Below are positions 34,940 through 43,734 of a DNA stretch of 64,000 bases, piece by piece. The position numbers and the translations under genes were made by a program. Position 1 is the first letter of the stretch; each line of letters opens with the position of its first letter. The notes beneath the pieces were generated by a model. The model saw nothing but the letters and a program-made list of their open reading frames with translations. It was not told the origin of the DNA and ran no database searches. Source of the stretch: an uncultured Woeseiaceae bacterium (GTDB lineage Bacteria > Pseudomonadota > Gammaproteobacteria > Steroidobacterales > Woeseiaceae); assembly GCA_945788625.1 (NCBI GenBank), contig CALZMQ010000016.1:1-64000 (forward strand), given 5' to 3'.

Positions 34940-35323
34940 ATGGACCCCAAATGGAATGAAGATCAGCCGATTTATCGGCAGCTGCGCGATCGCGTGGTGG
35001 CGATGATTCTCGAAGGCGTCCTGTCGGATGGTGACGCGCTGCCGTCGGTGCGCAACGTGGCGGCCGAGTATCGCCTGAACCCGCTAACGGTTCTGAAAGG
35101 CTACCAGGAACTGGTCGATGAAGAGCTGGTTGAGAAAAAGCGCGGCCGGGGCATGTATGTAAACGAGGGTGCCCGCAAGAAGTTGTTGCGCGCCGAAAGG
35201 CAGCGCTTCCTCGAGATAGAATGGCCAAAAATCCAGGCGACGATCAAGAGGCTCGGCCTGGACCCGGAAGAGCTGCTGGTGGCCGGGACGACAGACACGG
35301 ATGCAGGAGGGGAGCATGAGTAG
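34940..35323 (+). CDS. GntR-family regulator, YtrA subfamily
   Basis: 127 residues. A GntR winged helix (QPIYRQLRDRVVAMILEGVLSDGDALPSVRNVAAEYRLNPLTVLKGYQEL, written here by its ends QPIYRQL and GYQEL, about 9-58) is followed by the YtrA-type short C-terminal tail with KKRGRGMYV and two helices, without an effector-binding domain. Such regulators repress adjacent ABC-transporter operons. The ABC ATPase ATG overlaps its 3' end by 8 bases, so they are co-expressed. Confidence 0.9.
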   Translation: MDPKWNEDQPIYRQLRDRVVAMILEGVLSDGDALPSVRNVAAEYRLNPLTVLKGYQELVDEELVEKKRGRGMYVNEGARKKLLRAERQRFLEIEWPKIQATIKRLGLDPEELLVAGTTDTDAGGEHE

Positions 35324-36173
35324 CCTGGTCAATGCGCGCGGGGTCTCGAAGCATTTCGGTGCGGTTCGCGCGGTCGACAACGTCAGTTTTCAGATAGAGC
35401 AGGGCAAGATTCTCGGCCTGATCGGCCCGAACGGTGCCGGCAAGACGACCTTGCTGAAGGCCCTGCTCGGACTCACCGATTGTGACGGCGAACTTTCGGT
35501 ACTCGGGCTCGATCCCTTCAAGCAACGCAAGGAACTTATGCGCAACATCTGCTTCATTGCCGATGTCGCCGTGCTGCCGCGCTGGATCCGGGTCACGCAG
35601 CTGCTTGATTTCGTCGAGGCGGTGCACCCGAATTTCTCCCGCAGTCGGGCAGAGGGGTTTCTGACCCAGACCAAGGTTCGGTCCGATGCGAAGGTGCGCG
35701 AGCTGTCCAAAGGCATGGTGACGCAGCTCCACCTCTCCATCATCATGGCGATCGATGCGAAGCTGCTTGTCCTCGATGAGCCGACTCTCGGACTCGATAT
35801 CCTTTTTCGCAAGGAGTTCTACGGCAACCTGTTGAACGATTATTTCGACGCCGAGCGCACTATCCTGATCACGACGCACCAGGTCGAGGAAATCGAAAAC
35901 CTGCTGACCGACATCATGTTCATCAACGACGGCAAGATATTGCTCGACTCACCAATGGACGCGCTGGCCGACAGTTATACGGAACTCATGACATCCGGCG
36001 AGAATGCCGCCAGGGCTCGGGGTCTCAGGCCCATCGCCGAGAGCGAGCTGTTCGGCAAATCCATCTTCCTGTTCGAGGGCGTCAGCCGAGAGCATCTCGA
36101 CGGGCTCGGCGAGATGCGTACGCCGGCAGTCGCAGATTTGTTCGTCGCCAAGGTCAAGGAGGCACGCCGATGA
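35316..36173 (+). CDS. ABC transporter ATPase (YtrB-like)
   Basis: 285 residues. Walker A GPNGAGKT (about 36-43), signature region ELSKGMVTQLHLS (a degenerate LSGGQ), Walker B LLVLDEPTLGLD, and H-loop ITTHQVEE. The ATG at 35316 follows GGAGGGG and overlaps the GntR gene end. The degenerate signature is common in YtrB/BcrA-like ATPases of the YtrA-controlled systems. These systems respond to cell-envelope stress in other bacteria; the substrate here is unknown. Confidence 0.9.
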   Translation: MSSLVNARGVSKHFGAVRAVDNVSFQIEQGKILGLIGPNGAGKTTLLKALLGLTDCDGELSVLGLDPFKQRKELMRNICFIADVAVLPRWIRVTQLLDFVEAVHPNFSRSRAEGFLTQTKVRSDAKVRELSKGMVTQLHLSIIMAIDAKLLVLDEPTLGLDILFRKEFYGNLLNDYFDAERTILITTHQVEEIENLLTDIMFINDGKILLDSPMDALADSYTELMTSGENAARARGLRPIAESELFGKSIFLFEGVSREHLDGLGEMRTPAVADLFVAKVKEARR

Positions 36174-37087
36174 TCGGAACCCAGCTGGCATTGATTAAAC
36201 GCGAATTCTGGGAGCACCGGTCGATCTACGTAACGCCGGCCGCGATAGGAGTAATTGTGACACTCGGCGTCCTGGCAATGCTCATGCTGACATCCGGGTT
36301 CGCAAAAGAACTGGACATGGTCATATTCGGGGCACAGAACCTCGCGGGCGATGCAGAGCGCAGGGCGGCGTTGACCGTCTTCTTTGCCGGAACGTCGTGG
36401 GTGTTCTTGGTAGCCCTCATGTTTCTGACGGTTTTCTACAGTCTGGACTCCTTGTACGCCGAGCGAAAAGACAAGAGCATCTTGTTCTGGCGGTCGCTGC
36501 CAGTTACAGACGCGGAGACGGTAATTTCGAAATTGCTGACAGCTGCCGTCGTCTTGCCGTCGATTACTGCGCTCGGAATCTGGGCAACTCACCTTGTCAA
36601 CCTGATCGTTTTCAGTATCTGGGTATCGGTGCAGGGGGGCGATGCTGGAGTGTTGATCTGGGGTTCTGTAGCTATTCTTGACAACTGGCTTGCAGCGTTG
36701 ATCGTTCTTGTGGCGTCCGGAGTCTGGATGTCGCCATTCATCGCCTGGTTCCTGTTTGTCTCGACTTGGGCCAAACGAATGCCGTTCCTGATGGCATTCA
36801 TGCCGCCGATTGTCCTGGGTCTACTCGAGTGGATTGTTTTTCGCACGAAGTATTTCCTGACGGTGGTCGGGGAGCGTGGCGATATGACACCACTTTTCCA
36901 TGGCGTCAGTCTGGAGCGGTTTTTCGAAGAGGAGCAATGGCGTGATGGTGTGGAGAACATCGGTCTCCTTGCGCACATGGACCTCATCGGATTTGTCACC
37001 GATCCGGGATTCTGGAGCGGCCTGTTGGTCTGCGGAATCCTCACGACGGCCGCGATCTACGTACGCCGATATCGCGACGAAAGCTGA
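36170..37087 (+). CDS. ABC-2 type permease of the GntR-controlled transporter
   Basis: 305 residues with about six hydrophobic segments (first near TPAAIGVIVTLGVLAMLML, last near LLVCGILTTAAIYVRRY). The first periplasmic loop is short and the MFLTVFYSLDSLYAERKDKSILFWRSLPV segment is typical of ABC-2 permeases (given by its ends MFLTVFY and WRSLPV). Its ATG overlaps the ATPase stop. Ends 30 bases before the convergent pspF stop. Confidence 0.9.
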   Translation: MIGTQLALIKREFWEHRSIYVTPAAIGVIVTLGVLAMLMLTSGFAKELDMVIFGAQNLAGDAERRAALTVFFAGTSWVFLVALMFLTVFYSLDSLYAERKDKSILFWRSLPVTDAETVISKLLTAAVVLPSITALGIWATHLVNLIVFSIWVSVQGGDAGVLIWGSVAILDNWLAALIVLVASGVWMSPFIAWFLFVSTWAKRMPFLMAFMPPIVLGLLEWIVFRTKYFLTVVGERGDMTPLFHGVSLERFFEEEQWRDGVENIGLLAHMDLIGFVTDPGFWSGLLVCGILTTAAIYVRRYRDES

Positions 37088-37116
37088 CGCCAAATACCAG
37101 TCCCTTGTGCCACGGT

Positions 37117-38127
37117 TCAGGGCTTGCTGCGAATACCGAATTTTCGCAGTTTGCCCCTGAACTGGTGGTAACTCAGGCTCAGCAGGTCGGCTGCAAGGCG
37201 CTGATTGAAATGCGATTTCTCCAGCGCCGCCTCCAACAGGCCCACTTCCGTGTCGATGAGCCGCTGGCGCAGGTCCGCGGGTAGCAGGGGTCCCCTGGCG
37301 GCGGCCGCAGGCCGTTGTTTCCGAGCGCGTTGCTCGGCAATCTTGAAGGGCGAATCGAAAGGGTCCAGCGCAATGCTCGTAATCGGCTGCAGCGGGTCCT
37401 TCGAGCGGTAGACAGTCCGTTCGATGGTGTTCTTCAACTCGCGCACATTCCCGGGCCAGTGATTACGCAGCAACGTCGACGAGGCGCGCGGGCTGAATCC
37501 GGGGAAAAAGCTCCACTTCAGTTCGCTCGCCATGTTTATTGCGAACGCATGGGCCAGCGTCAGGATATCTTCGACTCTCTCACGTAGTGGCGGCACGGTT
37601 ATGACGTCGAACGCGAGCCGGTCGAGCAGGTCCTTGCGAAACCGGCCCTCGGCGGCAAGCGTCTGCAGGTCCGCGTTCGTAGACCCCACGATACGAACGT
37701 CCACCCGCCGGATTTCGCTGCCGCCGACACGTTGAATTTCACCGTACTCGATCGTGCGCAGGATTTTTTCCTGCATGCGCAGCGAAATGGTCGCGAGTTC
37801 ATCGAGTATCAGCGTGCCGCCATCGGCACGCTCGAAGTGGCCTATGTGTGTCCGCGCAGCTCCCGTAAACGCCCCGGCTTCATGGCCGAACAGCTCCGAT
37901 TCCAGAATGGACTCGGTCAGCGCCGCGCAGTTGACCTTTACCACGCCCTGCTCCCATCGGTCGGAAAGGAAATGCAGGCGTGAAGCAATCAATTCCTTGC
38001 CCGTGCCGCGTTCGCCGACCACCAGCACCGGCTTCGACAGTGGCGCTGCGCGTGAGACATGCTCCAGCATTTCGAGGAACGCCGGCGCCTCGCCGATGAT
38101 CTGCTGGGACTCGGGGCTCGCTGACAT
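37117..38127 (-). CDS. pspF: Sigma54-dependent phage-shock activator
   Basis: 336 residues: an AAA+ domain with Walker A GERGTGKE (about 38-45), the sigma54-contact loop GAFTGA (about 85-90), and Walker B GGTLILDELATI. The C-terminal Fis-type HTH ends LSYHQFRGKLRKFGI. No N-terminal receiver or sensor domain is present, as in PspF, which is instead held inactive by PspA. It is divergent from pspA with a sigma54 promoter between them, the classic arrangement. Confidence 0.94.
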   Translation of the reverse strand: MSASPESQQIIGEAPAFLEMLEHVSRAAPLSKPVLVVGERGTGKELIASRLHFLSDRWEQGVVKVNCAALTESILESELFGHEAGAFTGAARTHIGHFERADGGTLILDELATISLRMQEKILRTIEYGEIQRVGGSEIRRVDVRIVGSTNADLQTLAAEGRFRKDLLDRLAFDVITVPPLRERVEDILTLAHAFAINMASELKWSFFPGFSPRASSTLLRNHWPGNVRELKNTIERTVYRSKDPLQPITSIALDPFDSPFKIAEQRARKQRPAAAARGPLLPADLRQRLIDTEVGLLEAALEKSHFNQRLAADLLSLSYHQFRGKLRKFGIRSKP

Positions 38128-38133
38128 TGGCTA

Positions 38134-38156
38134 TTTTAGCCATAAGTTAGCTAAAA
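38134..38156. promoter_or_regulatory. Inverted repeat between pspF and pspA (probable PspF enhancer site)
   Basis: TTTTAGC (38134-38140) and GCTAAAA (38150-38156) are perfect reverse complements around a 9-base spacer, about 105 bases upstream of the sigma54 -24 element. A second weaker AT-rich inverted pattern is near 38213-38229. Position and symmetry fit the upstream activating sequences bound by PspF. It also overlaps the pspF 5' region, which would explain autorepression. Confidence 0.5.
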
Positions 38157-38258
38157 AGGCGAATTAATAGTGAAATACGCCATATTGGCACAGCCCGAAT
38201 CGCCCGGCTCATTTTACTTTTAGTATAAAAATCAGATGCTTATCAAGGATTATGGGAG

Positions 38259-38275
38259 TTGGCACGATTGATGCA
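38259..38275 (+). promoter_or_regulatory. Sigma54 (-24/-12) promoter of the psp operon
   Basis: TTGGCACGATTGATGCA has the invariant GG (38261-38262) and GC (38273-38274) exactly 10 bases apart and a full TGGCACG -24 box. It lies 38 bases upstream of the pspA ATG and is divergent from pspF, as expected for PspF-driven expression. Confidence 0.88.
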
Positions 38276-38312
38276 CTCTAAATAGTAGATTCACCCAACA
38301 GAGGAAGCACAC

Positions 38313-38999
38313 ATGGGCATTTTCACGAGATTCAGTGACATCGTGAACTCCAACATCAACTCGATTCTGGACAAAGCCGAGGACCCCGAGAAAATCATCC
38401 GCCTGATGATCCAGGAAATGGAGGACACACTGGTCGAAGTCAGGTCCGCCGCGGCCCGTTCAATTGCCGACAAGAAGGACCTGAATCGCAAGATAGAATC
38501 CCTCGAGAGCGAAGCAAACGACTGGGACGACAAGGCCGAACTCGCCATGCGCAAGGGCCGCGAGGACCTCGCGAAAGCGGCGCTGGTCGAAAAGGCTCGC
38601 GTTGCGGGCGCGGTCGACCTGTTGAAGCAGGATTACATGACGGTCGACGAGGGCCTGGCGAAACTCAACGAAGACATTGCGCGGCTGGAGAGTAAACTCG
38701 AAGACGCCAAGGCGCGGCAGAAATCGCTGTTGGCACGTCACAAGACAGCCAGCAGCCGACTCGCCGCTCGCAAGAAGATCCACGACTACAAGATCGACGA
38801 CGCAATGGTTCGATTCGAGGCTTACACACGGCGCATCGATGACGTCGAGGGGCGCGTTGAGGCCTATGACCTAGGGTTGCCCAAGGACCTGAACCACGAG
38901 TTTGCGAGCCTGGAAGCCGAAGAGTCGGTAACGAAGGAACTCGACGCGCTTAAGGCCCGCATCGCGGCAGAGGGCAACCGAGCCGCGGAGGCTGAGTAG
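38313..38999 (+). CDS. pspA: Phage-shock protein A (membrane stress effector)
   Basis: 228-residue coiled-coil protein of the PspA/IM30 (ESCRT-III-like) family. N-terminal amphipathic helix MGIFTRFSDIVNSNINSILDKAEDPEKIIR (shown by MGIFTRFSDIVNSN), then long helices with MIQEMEDTLVEVR and the C-terminal ELDALKARIAAE. In family members it inhibits PspF and, when released, coats and repairs damaged inner membrane. First gene of the sigma54-driven operon. Confidence 0.96.
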   Translation: MGIFTRFSDIVNSNINSILDKAEDPEKIIRLMIQEMEDTLVEVRSAAARSIADKKDLNRKIESLESEANDWDDKAELAMRKGREDLAKAALVEKARVAGAVDLLKQDYMTVDEGLAKLNEDIARLESKLEDAKARQKSLLARHKTASSRLAARKKIHDYKIDDAMVRFEAYTRRIDDVEGRVEAYDLGLPKDLNHEFASLEAEESVTKELDALKARIAAEGNRAAEAE

Positions 39000-39026
39000 G
39001 CGCAGCGCCGCAAGGAGGAGCAGAGA

Positions 39027-39320
39027 ATGAGTCGAGACACCTGGGATACAGACTTCGGACCGCTGCGCGGCTTCTATCGGGACCGTGAAAACGGCTGGGT
39101 GTTCGGGGTCTGTGCAGGTTTCGCGGACCGTTTCAACTTCCGCGTGGGTACCGTAAGAGTTATTGCAATCATCAGTCTGTTATTGTTTTTCTGGTTGACC
39201 GCAGCCGTTTACCTCGGTGCTACGTTGCTGATCAGGGAGAAACCCCTGGTTTACTCGGGTCGCAGGAGTGAATACGAGTTCTGGCGCAGGTACGGCAGTG
39301 ACCACTGGAGGCGCTCATGA
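39027..39320 (+). CDS. pspC: PspC-domain protein 1
   Basis: 97 residues. A PspC domain (GFYRDRENGWVFGVCAGFADRF, shown by WVFGVCAGFADRF, about 25-37) with one long hydrophobic segment (about 46-72) and a short charged tail. It acts as an inner-membrane stress sensor with PspB in family members. AAGGAGGAG lies just before the ATG. Its stop overlaps the start of a second PspC-type gene. Confidence 0.88.
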   Translation: MSRDTWDTDFGPLRGFYRDRENGWVFGVCAGFADRFNFRVGTVRVIAIISLLLFFWLTAAVYLGATLLIREKPLVYSGRRSEYEFWRRYGSDHWRRS

Positions 39321-39766
39321 CCACCTACAGCGATAGCTCGGAACGCCGTTTCTATCGAGACGCGGATCGGGCGATACTCGGCGGAGTATGCGCCGGACTC
39401 GCGGAACACTTCGGACTGAATCTCAAGGTTACCCGTTTCCTGGCTTTCATCGTGTTTCTGATGGCCATGCCGTTTTCAATCGTTGCGTACCTTGCCGCCG
39501 TATGCCTGATACCGGCGAGGTCGCGCCGCGGCCACGAAACGATAGAAACCGGGTGTTGCTGGCGCCGGCGACGCTCGAGGCGCTCGAGAAGGTCCAGGAA
39601 ACCGCCCGGGCCTGAAGCGCCGACAGACGAACCTGCACCACGACCCAGACCGACGTTGCAAGAGGTTCGAGAACGGTACAAGACGCTCGACAAGCGTCTC
39701 GTAGAGCTTGAGAAAAAGGTGACCTCACCGCGCTTCCAGCTGGAACAGGAATTTCGAAAACTCTGA
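39317..39766 (+). CDS. PspC-domain protein 2 with arginine-rich linker and C-terminal coiled coil
   Basis: 149 residues. A PspC domain (AILGGVCAGLAEHFGLN, about 17-33, plus a hydrophobic segment to about 67) is followed by CCWRRRRSRRSRRSRKPPGP (about 80-99), a Pro-rich stretch, and a predicted coiled coil (LQEVRERYKTLDKRLVELEKKV) up to the end. The coiled coil may contact PspA or PspB. It follows PspC-1 with a 4-base overlap and appears to be a diverged duplicate. Confidence 0.85.
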   Translation: MTTYSDSSERRFYRDADRAILGGVCAGLAEHFGLNLKVTRFLAFIVFLMAMPFSIVAYLAAVCLIPARSRRGHETIETGCCWRRRRSRRSRRSRKPPGPEAPTDEPAPRPRPTLQEVRERYKTLDKRLVELEKKVTSPRFQLEQEFRKL

Positions 39767-39794
39767 GTAACGGACAAAGCATAGGGAACCGTCA

Positions 39795-40019
39795 ATGAAC
39801 ACATTGTTTTACGTCGTTTGTATCGTCGCAATTGTCTTTACGGCGGATACCATTCAAAAGTACATGAAAATGAAAAATGAAAAAAAAGCAGAGCAGGATC
39901 CCGAGCTGGAGGAGACGCTGGCCCAGATCGAGCGCCTCGAGGAACGTATCAAAGTCCTCGAGCGCATAGTGACCGAGACCAAACACGACCTGGGTAAGGA
40001 GATCAGCGGTCTGAAATAG
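39795..40019 (+). CDS. PspB-like small membrane protein
   Basis: 74 residues: one N-terminal membrane helix (about 3-20, LFYVVCIVAIVFTADTI) then a charged coiled coil with heptad leucines (LEETLAQIERLEERIKVLERIV). This is the PspB architecture (about 75 residues). Its position, last in the psp operon after the PspC genes, differs from the usual pspABC order. A strong hairpin terminator follows. Confidence 0.75.
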   Translation: MNTLFYVVCIVAIVFTADTIQKYMKMKNEKKAEQDPELEETLAQIERLEERIKVLERIVTETKHDLGKEISGLK

Positions 40020-40063
40020 TGCAGTTCATGGTGCTTCTCGCTCTGTGATCCTTGGCAAAATGC

Positions 40064-40092
40064 AAAACGCCCGTCGAATGACGGGCGTTTTT
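40064..40092. terminator. Bidirectional rho-independent terminator
   Basis: A 12-base stem, AAAACGCCCGTC (40064-40075) with GACGGGCGTTTT (40080-40091), and a GAAT loop; T-runs are on both strands. It ends the psp operon and, on the minus strand, the 120-residue protein gene. Confidence 0.9.
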
Positions 40093-40117
40093 CGTTGCGG
40101 CTGTTGTCAGGTCTGCG

Positions 40118-40480
40118 TTACTTGCTGCGTTCCTTGTAGGCACGAACCTGCACGTTGAATTCTTCCGCAACCAGATTCATCGCCTCGACCGCAGCGTTGT
40201 ATTTCTTGTTGAACATCTCGATGCGCTGCTGCTTCGCCTCGGCGTCCGATTTGTCGGACCCGGCCACGGTCTCCTGCTCTGCCGCTTCAATGCAGGAAAG
40301 GTATTCTTCCATGGCGGCCATGTAATCCTTGATGCCTCGCTGGCCGGCGATCATCTCTTCCTTGGTTGCGGTGGTGCCGTCAGGGACGTCGGCACGATGC
40401 GGGTAGTCGCAGGCCAATGCCAGCGAAGCCACCGACAGGAGCACAGTGGCAACCAGTATGTTCAATGTCTTGTTCATCAT
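40118..40480 (-). CDS. Secreted or periplasmic protein of unknown function
   Basis: 120 residues with a clear signal peptide (ILVATVLLSVASLALA, cleavage before CDYPHRADVP). The mature part has CDYPHRADVPDGTTATKEEM, a Cys in YLSCIEAAEQ that could pair with the first, and a helical rest ending VQVRAYKERSK. The cysteine after ALA could also be a lipoprotein cysteine. I recognise the pattern as a recurrent gammaproteobacterial small periplasmic protein but know of no function. A terminator follows on this strand. Confidence 0.7.
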   Translation of the reverse strand: MMNKTLNILVATVLLSVASLALACDYPHRADVPDGTTATKEEMIAGQRGIKDYMAAMEEYLSCIEAAEQETVAGSDKSDAEAKQQRIEMFNKKYNAAVEAMNLVAEEFNVQVRAYKERSK

Positions 40481-40660
40481 TTCAACTTTGTTGGGCCCGC
40501 AGCCTGTATCGGCAAATCGGGCAGGCTAGTTTAGATGGCTAATTTAATCATTTTGCCGGTACGGAGTGAAGTAAGCCAAAAGTTGCTGTTAAATCAAAAA
40601 GTTGGGCCGAAAGGTCCGCATTCTCGCAGGTTCGGCCTGAACCGCGTGTGAACGAGGGGC

Positions 40661-43114
40661 TCAGGCGAACAGGGCCCGATGTGTGTCCGTACCGTCAGCC
40701 TGGGCGAGGACGAGTTCCAGGTAGTTTGCCGAACTCATGGGATCCCCGAACAGCAGGCCCTGGACGTAGTTGCATCCCAGGTTTTGCAGGAAGATCAACT
40801 GCGCCTCGTCTTCCACACCCTCCGCGACTACATCCATGTTCAGATTCCGGCCCATCTGGATAATCGTGTCGACAATGGTCGCGTCATCGGGGCTTTTTAC
40901 GATATCGCGCACAAATGATCTGTCGATTTTCAGCGTACTGATCGGAAATTGCAGCAGCGCACTGAGCGAGGAATAACCGGTTCCGAAATCGTCGATCGCC
41001 AGATGCAGGCCAAGGGCATAAAGCTCGTCCAGCAAGTTGATCGTGCGCTCCGGATTCTCCATCAAAGTGGTCTCGGTGATTTCGAGTTCCAGCGATGTGG
41101 GAGAGACTTCATGACTGCGCAATATCGCACTTATGCGGCTGATGAAGTTGAGTTGCTTGAGTTGTTTCAGCGAGAGGTTCACCGAGACTCGCCCGGGCGA
41201 CGAGACGGACTTCTGCCACAGACGGAAATCCTCACATACCTTGTCGAGGACCCATTCGCCAATCTCTATGATCAGGCTGGTTTCTTCAGCGATTGGTATG
41301 AAGTCCGATGGCAATACAAGGCCTCGTTCCGGCAAATCCCAGCGCACCAGCGCTTCTGCACCGAATACCTCGCCGGTCTTGAGGTTGTATTTCGGCTGGT
41401 AATGCACCAGTAGTTCATCGCGTTCGAATGCCCGTTTCAGCCTGCTCTTGGTCATCAGGCGCTCTACCGACGCCTCGTTCATCTCGGGCCTGTAATGAGA
41501 AAACAGGTTGCCGCCGCTTTTCTTGGCGTGATACATGGCCGCGTCCGCATTGCGAATCAGGTCGATCACGTTCGGCGCATCTTTGGGGTAGTAGGCGATT
41601 CCCATACTCGCGGTCATGAAAACCTCATGCCCCTGCACGAAAAACGGGTCGGAGAGCCTGTTCAGCAGGTTCTGGGCGAGTTCATTCGTTGTGTTGCTGC
41701 CGGGGCCAGGGCTGTCGGGGCCGAGTCCGTCGACTATGACTGCGAATTCGTCGCCGGCCAGTCGCCCGACTATGGAGTCGCCGGGGAGCGCGTTCGTAAG
41801 TCGTTCTGCGACCGTTTCCAGGGTCGTGTCGCCCGCAAGGTGACCGAAGGTATCGTTGATGTCCTTGAAATGATCAATGTCGAGGTAAAACAGGCACAGT
41901 GGCTTACGTGCCCGCCGGGCGCGTGCGATACAGCGCTGCAGGAGATGCTGGAACTGCATGCGGTTGGGCACCTTTGTGAGCGCGTCGATGCGGGCAAGGT
42001 AGCGAATCCTTTTTTCGGCGCGCCTGCGCTCGGTGATGTTCTGTGCCGCGTAGATCCGGTTGCTCGTAGCGCCGTTTTTGTCCTCCACGACCGAACAGGT
42101 GTAGGACACCGGAACCGATTCGCCGAACTTCGACTCGAACAGCGCCTCTTTCGGCAACCCGGATGCCGAGTCGGCTGCCAGTGACCGGTTCTTGTCGGGG
42201 TCAACAATGAAGTCGACGGACTCGCCGAGGAGTTCCGCCTCCTCGTACCCGAGCAGGTGGGTTGTAGCATTGTTGATACGCTCTATCCTGCCGTCGTTCG
42301 AGGTCACGATGACCGCCTCGTTCATGCCGGAGAGGATACTGTCGACATAGTCCCGGGAATGGGTCGTTGCTCGCAGGCGGTCCCGCATTTCATTGAAAAC
42401 CGCGGCGAGCTCTCCCAGCTCGCCGCTGCGAGTGCGCGCCAGGGGCTCGCCGAAATCGGCGTCCCGGAACTTCTCCGCCTGAACCTTGAGTTCGCGTATC
42501 CGCCGGGTGTGATCGCGAACGATTAACCAGATAACGCCGCCACACAGGAGAAGGACGGTGAGGGTGCCACCGCCGATCCAGAAATAGCTCGCCTGGCGAC
42601 TCTCCAATTCGCGGGTAAACAGTTCCTCTGAGAAGGCCGTGTACTCGGCATGCAGATCGTCCAGGTGGAATGCAGCGCTCAGGTAGCCGAACTCGTCGCC
42701 GTTGCGTTCGACATCGTAGGCGACGACGAGTCGATCCTGCAGCCACGTCGTGTCGTGCGGATCGTCCACGTCCGGAAATCCACCGCTCGACCAGGACTGA
42801 CCCGACTCGTCGGTGTATCGAATCGCTACGACGCCGTTGTTGGTGCCCAGCGCCTGATTGAGCGCTGCGAGGATCGACGCTTCGTCGAGCATGGATTCGA
42901 CTGGGATGGCGTCTGCAATGCTGTGGATCTGCGAACGTGCGCGGCGCTCGAAACTGCCCTGCATGAATGCGAAATGCTGCTCGGAGCTGGAAATGACGAT
43001 CTGGTTCGCGAGCCAGCGGTACTGCCCGAAAAACAGGGACAACATGATGATGGCGGCGGCAACACCGAGTGCCACCGCGAACGGCAATAATCGCGGAATT
43101 CGTTTGCCGATCAT
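40661..43114 (-). CDS. Membrane c-di-GMP enzyme with HAMP, PAS, GGDEF and EAL domains
   Basis: 817 residues. TM1 is near 8-30, then a periplasmic sensor of about 145 residues, TM2 near 178-200, HAMP, a PAS domain (about 255-365), GGDEF (about 380-545) and EAL (about 560-805). The cyclase motif is AGDEF (RLAGDEFAVIVDG), which is an active variant in many enzymes. The phosphodiesterase motif is intact (GAEALVRWD, DDFGTGYSS, LKIDRSFV). Both activities may be present. The ATG at 43114 is preferred to an upstream GTG at 43165 that adds 17 residues without a better ribosome site. Confidence 0.9.
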   Translation of the reverse strand: MIGKRIPRLLPFAVALGVAAAIIMLSLFFGQYRWLANQIVISSSEQHFAFMQGSFERRARSQIHSIADAIPVESMLDEASILAALNQALGTNNGVVAIRYTDESGQSWSSGGFPDVDDPHDTTWLQDRLVVAYDVERNGDEFGYLSAAFHLDDLHAEYTAFSEELFTRELESRQASYFWIGGGTLTVLLLCGGVIWLIVRDHTRRIRELKVQAEKFRDADFGEPLARTRSGELGELAAVFNEMRDRLRATTHSRDYVDSILSGMNEAVIVTSNDGRIERINNATTHLLGYEEAELLGESVDFIVDPDKNRSLAADSASGLPKEALFESKFGESVPVSYTCSVVEDKNGATSNRIYAAQNITERRRAEKRIRYLARIDALTKVPNRMQFQHLLQRCIARARRARKPLCLFYLDIDHFKDINDTFGHLAGDTTLETVAERLTNALPGDSIVGRLAGDEFAVIVDGLGPDSPGPGSNTTNELAQNLLNRLSDPFFVQGHEVFMTASMGIAYYPKDAPNVIDLIRNADAAMYHAKKSGGNLFSHYRPEMNEASVERLMTKSRLKRAFERDELLVHYQPKYNLKTGEVFGAEALVRWDLPERGLVLPSDFIPIAEETSLIIEIGEWVLDKVCEDFRLWQKSVSSPGRVSVNLSLKQLKQLNFISRISAILRSHEVSPTSLELEITETTLMENPERTINLLDELYALGLHLAIDDFGTGYSSLSALLQFPISTLKIDRSFVRDIVKSPDDATIVDTIIQMGRNLNMDVVAEGVEDEAQLIFLQNLGCNYVQGLLFGDPMSSANYLELVLAQADGTDTHRALFA

Positions 43115-43231
43115 ATCGTAATTATTATTCGGCTTTGCAAAGGCCTGAGTGTAGCATTCAGCCACGCATGTCGGCCGTTTTTTTCCAAATCGGACTAATT
43201 GTTGTGGCGGCCGCTGTTCGCCCGGCGATGG

Positions 43232-43633
43232 TTAGCTGTCGGGCTTGCGCTTTTCGACGAACTCGTAGGGTTCGGCCTGGCTGGTGGTCTTCATGACCCC
43301 CTCTACTACGGCACCCTCCGCGACGGCGATAGCCTCGCCGCTAACCGTGCCGGTAATCTTCGCGGAGGCGGTAATCTCCACTTTGCCGGTCGCGACGATG
43401 TCCCCCTCCGCCCGGCCGGAGACAATGACCGTGTCGGCCTTTATGGTGCCGTGCCAACGACCGTCGTTCGCAAGCGTAACGGTGCCGCTCACATCGCAGT
43501 CGCCGTCTATTTCACCATTGATCAGGAAATCGCCGTCGCCGCTGATCGTTCCGGTGATCTTGCAGCCCGCGTTGATGAGCGTCGCCGCGCCCGTGGTGCG
43601 ATCGCGAAGGCGCCGTAGCCTGGAATCATTCAT
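43232..43633 (-). CDS. Bactofilin-family polymer-forming protein
   Basis: 133 residues of repeated short beta-strands forming a beta-helix (LINAGCKITGTISGDGDFLI, GEIDGDCDVSGTVTLAN, GTIKADTVIVSGRAEGDIVA). Bactofilins polymerise into cytoskeletal filaments at the membrane for cell shape, septation or polar anchoring. It lies between a DUF2845 gene and the GGDEF/EAL gene on the same strand, with spacing of about 100 bases on both sides. Confidence 0.9.
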   Translation of the reverse strand: MNDSRLRRLRDRTTGAATLINAGCKITGTISGDGDFLINGEIDGDCDVSGTVTLANDGRWHGTIKADTVIVSGRAEGDIVATGKVEITASAKITGTVSGEAIAVAEGAVVEGVMKTTSQAEPYEFVEKRKPDS

Positions 43634-43734
43634 GCAAGTAAAGCTCCGCGTTGGGGGTTCGGTGGATCAGTCCGAATAGTACCCGCAGTACCCGGCAAAT
43701 GTACGTCGGAATTACAAATAGTTGCAGTCGCGCC

